Below are positions 58,290 through 64,000 of a stretch of 64,000 nucleotides of DNA, in pieces. The stretch is from contig NC_056732.1 of NCBI RefSeq assembly GCF_019279795.1, positions 1,073,688,540-1,073,752,539 of the forward strand. Reading direction: 5' to 3'. Source of the DNA: Protopterus annectens. Its lineage: Eukaryota > Chordata > Ceratodontiformes > Protopteridae. A model generated the notes under the pieces. The model did no database searches and was not told the DNA's origin. It worked only from the letters and a program-made list of their open reading frames with translations. Position 1 is the first letter of the stretch. Each line of letters opens with the position of its first letter. A program made the position numbers and the translations under genes.

Positions 58290-58500
58290 TGAGTCAATGT
58301 TGTGTGTAAATAATTGAAGTCACTGAGCATGAAATAAAACCAAAATCCTTTAATACATAATGTAAGCGCTTTCGCAGTGTATACACTGCTTCGTCAGACA
58401 TGATTAACAAACACTCAGCACAGCTTAAAATAGTGATGGCAGAAACCCTACATCCAGTCAACATTCTCCACATAATTAAGTGGCATGCACTCATGTAGTA
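58290..58500 (-). mobile_element. Penelope-like terminal fragment with hammerhead core
   Basis: This stretch separates two adjacent parts of the antisense L1-like ORF2. It contains the hammerhead-like core at 58360-58401, a hallmark of Penelope-like element terminal repeats. RT fragments of a Penelope-like element lie 0.7-1.5 kb away (59200-59990). The limits are approximate. Confidence 0.6.
58360..58401 (-). ncRNA. Hammerhead ribozyme-like motif (Penelope type)
   Basis: On the - strand: CTGACGA (58391-58397), a perfect 6-bp stem II GCAGTG/CACTGC with a TATA loop, GAAA (58370-58373), then the self-complementary AGCGCT (58365-58370) as a minimal stem III, and a TT before the expected cleavage point. 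Stem I pairs ATGT (58398-58401) with ACAT (58360-58363). All conserved core positions (CUGANGA, GAAA, UH) are present. The very short palindromic stem III is typical of Penelope-like hammerheads, which may work as dimers. Confidence 0.7.
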
Positions 58501-59199
58501 CGTATAATACCAGTTGCTGTTGCATGGGAGTTTTTTTTACCAGTTGCTATTGCTTTGGCTGAGTTATTCATCATCTGTGCTGCTTTTTTTTCTTGCTTGA
58601 TTTGGATGGTTGACATATGTTTAACTTTACAAAAACTTTTAATAGGATATTTAAATATTTTCTGGGTATAATTTGTAAAATTCCAAGAATATACTATCAA
58701 GACTAGGGGCTTTATTTGGTTTAAGATTATTAATTTGATCTTTTACCTCCTTAAAAGAGAATAACTTATCAATTTTGTGTCTTTGTTCTTTGGTTAATTT
58801 AAACCTTATAGTGTATTTCAAAAAGTCATTGGTTATGTTGTTGATTTCTTATCCTGTCTCTTTGTTATTAATTTCTTCATAATATTTACTAAACCATTTT
58901 ATTATGTCCTAAATCAGTCACTTTTTTGTTTTTATCACCTTGTTTGGAAATTATTCAATTAGTGTGGTTAGTATTTATTTATTTTTTTCTTTGATCTAAC
59001 AACCAAACTTTATGGGTTTATTGATCGAGTTTGTAATTTCAGTTTTTCCAGATTTGATATATGGTGACATCAAGATATTTCTGATTTAATATTTTCAACT
59101 CCGCATTTGCAGATTTGTCATAAGGTTTTAAATTGGATTTCATTTTGTCTGTATTAGACTACAAAGACGTCAACTCCTTATCCCACTCTTTTTTTTTAA

Positions 59200-59665
59200 C
59201 GTATATACCAGTACGCTCTCCCATGCAAATAATCATCTGCAAAACATTTCAACCAAGTTGTAACACTCTTTGTAGGATACGTCTGTATTTGAAATCATTC
59301 TGGCTAGTTAGACCAAATGTCCTTTTGCAACGGTTTTCTTTTGAAATTTGGGCTGCCAGCTATTGAAATGAAGATACGAATTTCAAAACATGGGTTTTCT
59401 GTGAGTGTTGGAACAAAAGCTTCCATTTTCTACATCTTTAACTCTATCCAAGTACACTATTTTTTCGCCATAAAAATTGTGGTAAGTCTTAAAAATTCAG
59501 CTGTGTTATTAATACCAGAAATAAACTCTTGTAACTTATTGAGAGAATCCACCTACAGAATAAAAATATCATCCAAACGCCTTGTGTGTAGCACCCAGGA
59601 CTTACTAAATGCACTATTAAAAATGTATTCTCTTCAAACCATATTGAGTTGAGAAAAGATGTTCA
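59200..59665 (-). mobile_element. Penelope-like RT fragment (antisense)
   Basis: The - strand reads SKSWVLHTRRLDDIFIL, stop, VDSLNKLQEFI, then a degraded GINNTAEFLRL segment. The RRLDDIF stretch (59563-59585) corresponds to the R(F/Y)IDDIF catalytic motif of Penelope-like RTs. The in-frame TAG sits where the family usually has a Trp. Further on the - strand the 59275-59425 part is an inverted copy of 59670-59820. Confidence 0.65.
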
Positions 59666-59998
59666 AAATGAAAGATTTTGTTCCAACATTCATATAAAAC
59701 CCATGTTTTCAGACTCGTATCTTTATTACAATAGCTGACGTCCCAATTTTAAAAGAAGGCGGTTGTAAAAGGACAATTTTTCCGATTAGCCAGAATGATT
59801 TCAGGTACAGAAGTATTCTATGAAGAGAGTAACAACTTGGATGAAATGTTTTGTAAGAGGGGATACCCTGAGGGTTTTGTGTTGGAAGCTAAAGATGAAA
59901 TTTATTCCAAAAGAATTAATAGTACCTATTTACCTATATTGGGTACAATTAGAGTTGATACCAGCAATGTGGCTGTTTCTACAAACAGGAAATTTAGA
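59666..59998 (+). mobile_element. Penelope-like RT fragment (sense), cut by DIRS copy D
   Basis: The + strand gives NNLDEMFCKRGYPEGFVLEAKDEIYSKR-like text in 59795-59990 (key motif F-x-x-RGYP), typical of the C-terminal RT region of Penelope-like elements. About 59670-59820 is inverted relative to 59275-59425. The fragment ends where the DIRS copy D left end begins (59999), suggesting DIRS inserted into it. Confidence 0.62.
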
Positions 59999-60195
59999 TG
60001 TTCTTCGTGTTTCACTGTTGCGTTATCACATTTGGGTTATTCCTGCCAGGGTAGCCCTCGGCCGGCCCGAATACCAGAGGCTTAGTATTTCTGCGTTGGT
60101 TGCTGTTGCTTCAGGACTGATGTTAGGTCATCAGTAGTAAAAAGTAAGGCAGCTGATGCTATTGCATCAGTCTTTCTTGTGGAGGAGCCTGAAGC
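59999..60195 (+). repeat. DIRS left inverted terminal repeat, copy D
   Basis: It aligns with the left ITRs of B and C. The CRE is mutated (CTGATGTTAGG) and the TATA region reads AGTAGTAAAAAG, so the promoter elements are degraded. Confidence 0.85.
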
Positions 60196-60311
60196 AGAAG
60201 CAGTTCACATGAGTGCCGGTTGGCTGCTACCTGAGTTTCGTCTTCCGAATTGAAGCTGAAGTCTTCTAAAGCCAAGTACCATGTTGGGGATCTTTTTTCT
60301 TGCACTAACTG

Positions 60312-61078
60312 ATGTTAGAAAAAGTTAACAATTGTCTTGTCTGTGGAAAACAAATACCACACCGAGACTAACTAAGAATCCCACCCCCTCAGATAGGGAT
60401 TCCCGAGCACTAGACAGATGGGGTAAAAAAGTATACACCTCTGCTACTCTTGCTGTCAGAGTACTAAATTGCCAGTTCCATATGCTAAAATTTCAGCAAC
60501 ATACCATGGAACTCCTCAAACAAAGTGTCTTCCTTTCCTGCTTGTGCAGAAAATAGAGTTACAAGAGTTAATGCATTCTGCAAGTCAAGTGACTAAGCAC
60601 ACCTTACACTGTGGTTCTGATGCCGTAGAAGCTTCTTGCAAGGCAGCAGTGACTGGTTCTGTCCTTAGAAGACATGCATGGCTTAAGGAACAGCCCTTGC
60701 CAGACCATGTTAAATCAAAATTATTGGATGCACCCTTGTACAAAGACAACTTATTTGGCACTAAGTCAGAGGACGTCTTGAAGATGGAAGAAGAGTTAAA
60801 TCTATGCAGACAGTTAAGTATTTCCTACAGGTCCAGCCACCAAGGTTCAGCAGGCATTGCCCCTCCAAGCACTGGTCCTTTCCTGTTCCCACCAGGTCGG
60901 TACAGCCCACACCCTGGGGAAGCAGATCCCCCAGGCAGCAGCCACAGGAAATGTAGAGATTTAAACAATGGAATTCCTCCACTTCAGAACCAGGGAGCTC
61001 TAAGCCACCACTTCATGGTAAGAACTCACAATGACTCTCCTCCCCCACCTCTCCCTCTGCCCAACTGCACATACCCCT
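60312..61078 (+). pseudogene. DIRS ORF1 (gag-like), copy D, internally deleted
   Basis: ATG 60312 begins VNNCLVCGKQIPH, the first half of the Cys/His N-terminus, then reaches TAA at 60369. The text jumps there to the conserved block SRALDRWGKKVYTSATLAVR (about 60400-60460), so roughly 0.9 kb is missing relative to copy C. The remainder, LQELMHSA, HTLHCGSDAVEASCKAAVTG and KSKLLDAP, lies mostly in the 60469-61080 frame, with loss of the VKDFLQVQPPRFSR frame near 60785. Confidence 0.75.
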
Positions 61079-62602
61079 AGGGGGAAAAAACTCCTTTCAC
61101 GCAAACACCTGGGCCACGACCACTGGGTCCTCAACATAGTGTCCCAGAGATACAAATTTTTCTTTCCACAGTCTTCCAACCCCAAAAGGGTTCACAGCTC
61201 TACCTCCAAACCAGTGGGCAGAGGTGAAAAAACAAGTCCTTTCCCTGCTCTCTATAGGGCAGTAGAGCACATTCCTGCAGAACAGATAGGACAAGGTTTC
61301 TACTCCAGACTATTTCTGGTACCCTGAAAAGAGGGCACCTGGCACCTCATCCTCGACCTATCCATTCTAAACACCTTCCTGGTGATACCAAAATTCAAAT
61401 TGCTCACCCTTCAGCAGCTGCTACCCATGCTGTCCAAGGATGCTTGGCTAGCCACCCTAGATCTAAAAGAGGCCTACGTCCACATACCTGTCGGGGAATC
61501 ATGCAGGAAATATCTATGTTTCAGGGCAGGATCCCTGCACTTCCCTTTGGCTTATCTACTGCTCCCGGAGTTTTCACAAAATGTCTGGCTCCTGCCTTTG
61601 TCTTTTGCAGACAAAGGAATATCCAAATTTGCCCATACTTAAACAACTGCATATTTCAGGCAGACAGCCAGGAAAAGCTGCTCAAGCACCTGGCCTTTGT
61701 AAAGTCCCTACTGACCTCCCTAGGGTGCACTATCAACAAAAATAAATCCAAACTAGTACCCACCCAAAGGATTATATTCCGGGGAGCAAGTTTGGACACA
61801 GCATCCCAGATGGCATTCCTTACACCAGAAAAGCAAACTTACCTGACAGCCTACTTCTCTCAACTAGCCACCAGACCCCAGTTATCTGCAAGGAAAATCC
61901 TGCATGCTCTGGGGTTCATGGCATGTTGCATTCTACTCATTCCATATGGCAGACTGCATATGAGGAAACTTCAGTGGTACCTAAAAAGCCTTTGGTGTCA
62001 ACACTCTCAAGACCTGGAAACTCTTATACCAGTGATACTTTGCCTAAGGAAAGATTTTCTTTGGTAGACGGCAGCAGCATGCTCCCACAACAAAGGGACT
62101 ACCTTTCTCACCAACCCCCACCGCCCAGACCCTCATCACAGATGCATCAGACTATGCCTGGGGTGTACACCTGGATGGCAGGTGCATACAGGACCAATGG
62201 AGCTCATAGCAAATCCATCTGTACATCAACCAGAAAGAGATGTTAGCTGTCCAGCACGCATTGACAGCTTTCAGGACCCTTTTCTCTCCAGGGGCTCTCC
62301 TGGTCAAAACAGACACCACTATGATGTGGTCTATCAACAAGCAGGGAGGGACTCACTCCTACCCTCTATGCAGGCTGGCCATGACCCTTTGGCAAACAGC
62401 CCATGCCATGCAACTCCACATGTTAGCACAATTCCTGCCAGGCTCTCTAAACTGTCTGACAGACCATTTAAGCAGAAATCTTCTGGACCTACACGAGTGG
62501 CAGTTAGACAAAAGAACCTTCGCCCTAATAACTCAGAAATGGGGCACCCTGAAGGTTGACCTCTTTGCCTCCCACGCCAACCATCAGCTCAGCAAGTTCT
62601 GA
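61079..62602 (+). pseudogene. DIRS pol (RT, RNase H, Dam-like domain), copy D
   Basis: RT is recognisable at 61382-61642 (KLLTLQQLLPML, LDLKEAYVHIP motif A) and 61444-62067 (LPFGLSTAPGVFTKC motif B, then CPYLNNC where the catalytic YLDD has become YLNN). RNase H-like text is in 62182-62602 (HALTAFRTLFSP, WSINKQGGTHSYP), then LTDHLSRNLLDLHEW and WGTLKVDLFASH. Frames change several times and a stop at about 62600 cuts the Dam-like block, which continues in another frame to about 62770. Loss of the catalytic Asp pair shows it is dead. Confidence 0.82.
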
Positions 62603-62812
62603 ATCCGGGAACATCACTTCATGGCTTGGAAAGTGGATGCCCTATCCTTCCCCTGGGTGAATCTATCGGTCTATGCATTTCCTCCACTACCTCTCATCAC
62701 CAGGGTACTGCTCAGTGTAAGGGAGGAAAAACCAAGGACAATTCTTATTGCTCCAGAATGGCCTCACTAGCACAGGTACCCACTACTGTGCAGCCTGTCC
62801 CCCACTGCCTCC

Positions 62813-63968
62813 ATGGCATCTCAATCAGACCCCAACCCTCCTGACCAAGAGGGAAGGAGAATTCATGCATCCCCAATTGCAGACCCTCAATTTGGCAGCC
62901 TGGCTTATTCTCTGACCACTGATCAATCTACCAACCTCAGTAAACAGGTTGTAGATGTTATACATGAGGCCATACTCCCTAGCACCAGAAAGTCTTATGC
63001 TGACAAATGGAAAAGGTTTTGCACCTGAATTCAGGCTGTGGGAGCCGATACTGCATAGCCACCCCACCCCTCATCCTGTATTACCTATCTGACCTGCTTC
63101 ACAGTGGTCTCTCTTTTTCCTCTATTAAAATTCATGCCTCTGCTATCTCTGCTCATTTCCACACTGAGCAGCCCCTTTTCTCATACCCTCTGATCAAACA
63201 ATTCCTAAGAATGGCTAGCAACTTGAGGCCACCCAGAAGAGCACCCACCCCAGCTTGGGACTTTAACTTTGTGTTGAGAAAGCTCACCCTGCCACCCTTT
63301 AAACCAGCATCTTCAGCAGAGTTAAAATTTCTCTCCTGGAAGACAGCTTTTCTTCTGGTCATTACTTCAGCCAGAAGAGTCTCTGAGCTGCATAGCACTC
63401 ATGGCTGTGGAGCCCTTCATCATCTTCCATGCTGACAGGGTTTCCCTCAGGACTAACCCATCCTTCATGACCAAAGTGGTGTCCATTGTGGCTCTCAACC
63501 AATCCATTAATTTGCCCACCTTTTTCCTTAACCCACAAAACAAGGGAAAAGGATCCTGCACTCTTTAGATGTGCACAGACAGCTCATATTCTATCTAGAC
63601 AGGACTAAATCATTCAGAAATTCTGATCAATTACTGGTTAGCTTTGCTGCAGGGGCAGAGGGCAAAGCCATCTCCAAACCAGCAATTTCCAAATGGAGAG
63701 CACACTGCATCCATTTCTGTTAGAAGCAACATGGAAAACCTCCCCCTACAAGTGTCAGGACTCACTCCACCAGAGCTGCCTCCACCTCTGTAGCTTTCCT
63801 CAGAGGAGTCCCCACCAGGGACATCCTGGGGGCTGCCACCTGGACATCTGTTCACACTTTCACCATGCATTACCACCTTTCACCATGCATTACCACCTGC
63901 ATATCTTCTCCAAATCCAGGGCAGGCTTTGCTACTGCAGTCTTGAAGGGCATCCTAGCCAGCCCCTAG
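62813..63968 (+). pseudogene. DIRS tyrosine recombinase, copy D, broken
   Basis: Fragments in order: STRKSYADKWKRFCT (62813-63028), SSIKIHASAIS and FVLRKLTLPPFKPA, then the catalytic Arg in TSARRVSEL (63007-63435). A frameshift follows. The HSTRA region is at about 63760-63775, and the C-terminal SKSRAGFATAVLKGILASP is in 63693-63968. A 20-bp tandem duplication at 63858-63877/63878-63897 falls on the HTFTMHYH segment holding the nucleophile Tyr and disrupts the frame. Confidence 0.82.
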
Positions 63969-64000
63969 TCTCCTTGACTGCCTCCACCCTTTTCCTCAGC

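Larger units (their letters stand above)
57360..59150 (-). mobile_element. L1-like LINE (antisense), RT half of ORF2
   Basis: On the - strand in order: FSFKEVKDQINNLKPNKAPSLDS (about 58690-58770), PSWKYSPISPIVKPNKDSNLC (about 58200-58255), FISLLNVDYNIFRSNLAKRL (about 58110-58170), KAFDSI (about 58010-58030, motif A), KQGCPLSPLLFGLAIEPFAKF (about 57790-57860, motif B) and FPDDILIT (about 57715-57740, FADD with Ala to Pro). It continues at 52520-53893. A Penelope-like piece interrupts it at about 58290-58560. Numerous stops. Confidence 0.75.
59999..64000 (+). mobile_element. DIRS-type retrotransposon copy D (3' end outside window)
   Basis: Left ITR 59999-60195, a heavily deleted ORF1, pol and recombinase up to 63968. 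The window ends before the ICR and right ITR. It belongs to the same family as copies B and C by left-end sequence (TGTTCTTCGTGTTTCACTGT). Confidence 0.9.

Overview
The window looks like intergenic DNA from a vertebrate with a very repeat-rich genome. I found no host protein-coding, rRNA or tRNA gene; almost everything recognisable is a transposable element. It holds four DIRS-type tyrosine-recombinase retrotransposons on the + strand, one class I (gamma/epsilon-like) endogenous retrovirus on the - strand, L1/Tx1-, CR1- and L2-like LINEs, Penelope-like fragments with a hammerhead-ribozyme-like core, and a tRNA-derived V-SINE/DANA-like SINE. This mix points to a lungfish or another large-genome sarcopterygian or amphibian (inference only).

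Layout. 1-4957: DIRS copy A, cut by the window start, with an intact recombinase ORF. 5220-20056: DIRS copy B, split by an ERV (10571-19807) that landed in an (AT)n tract between B's internal complementary region and its right terminal repeat. 21.4-22.5 kb: antisense CR1-like remnant. 23.7-29.9 kb: antisense L2-like LINE split by a sense CR1-like LINE (about 26.56-28.5 kb). 30-33.4 kb: mostly unrecognised AT-rich DNA. 33442-38880: DIRS copy C with both terminal repeats. 38.9-51.2 kb: a patchwork of LINE pieces, including a sense L2-like LINE inside an antisense LINE at 49.2-51.2 kb. 52.0-52.3 kb: SINE. 52.5-59.15 kb: antisense L1-like LINE carrying a nearly open sense L1/Tx1-like element (53.9-57.35 kb) and a Penelope terminal piece (58.3-58.5 kb). 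59.2-59.99 kb: two Penelope RT fragments in inverted orientation. 59999-64000: DIRS copy D, cut by the window end.

How the parts work. Each DIRS element follows the scheme left inverted terminal repeat (ITR), ORF1 (gag-like, with a Cys/His N-terminus), RT/RNase H/Dam-like pol, tyrosine recombinase, internal complementary region (ICR), right ITR. The ICR is complementary to the two outer ends and presumably templates a circular cDNA that the recombinase inserts. The ERV reads LTR-gag-PR-X-RT-RNase H-IN-env-LTR on the - strand. Env is one open frame, while gag and pol carry frameshifts and TGA stops. The segment X between protease and RT has the two His-x-Thr/Ser motifs and spacing of a CNPase-like 2H phosphoesterase; it is the most unusual item in the window.
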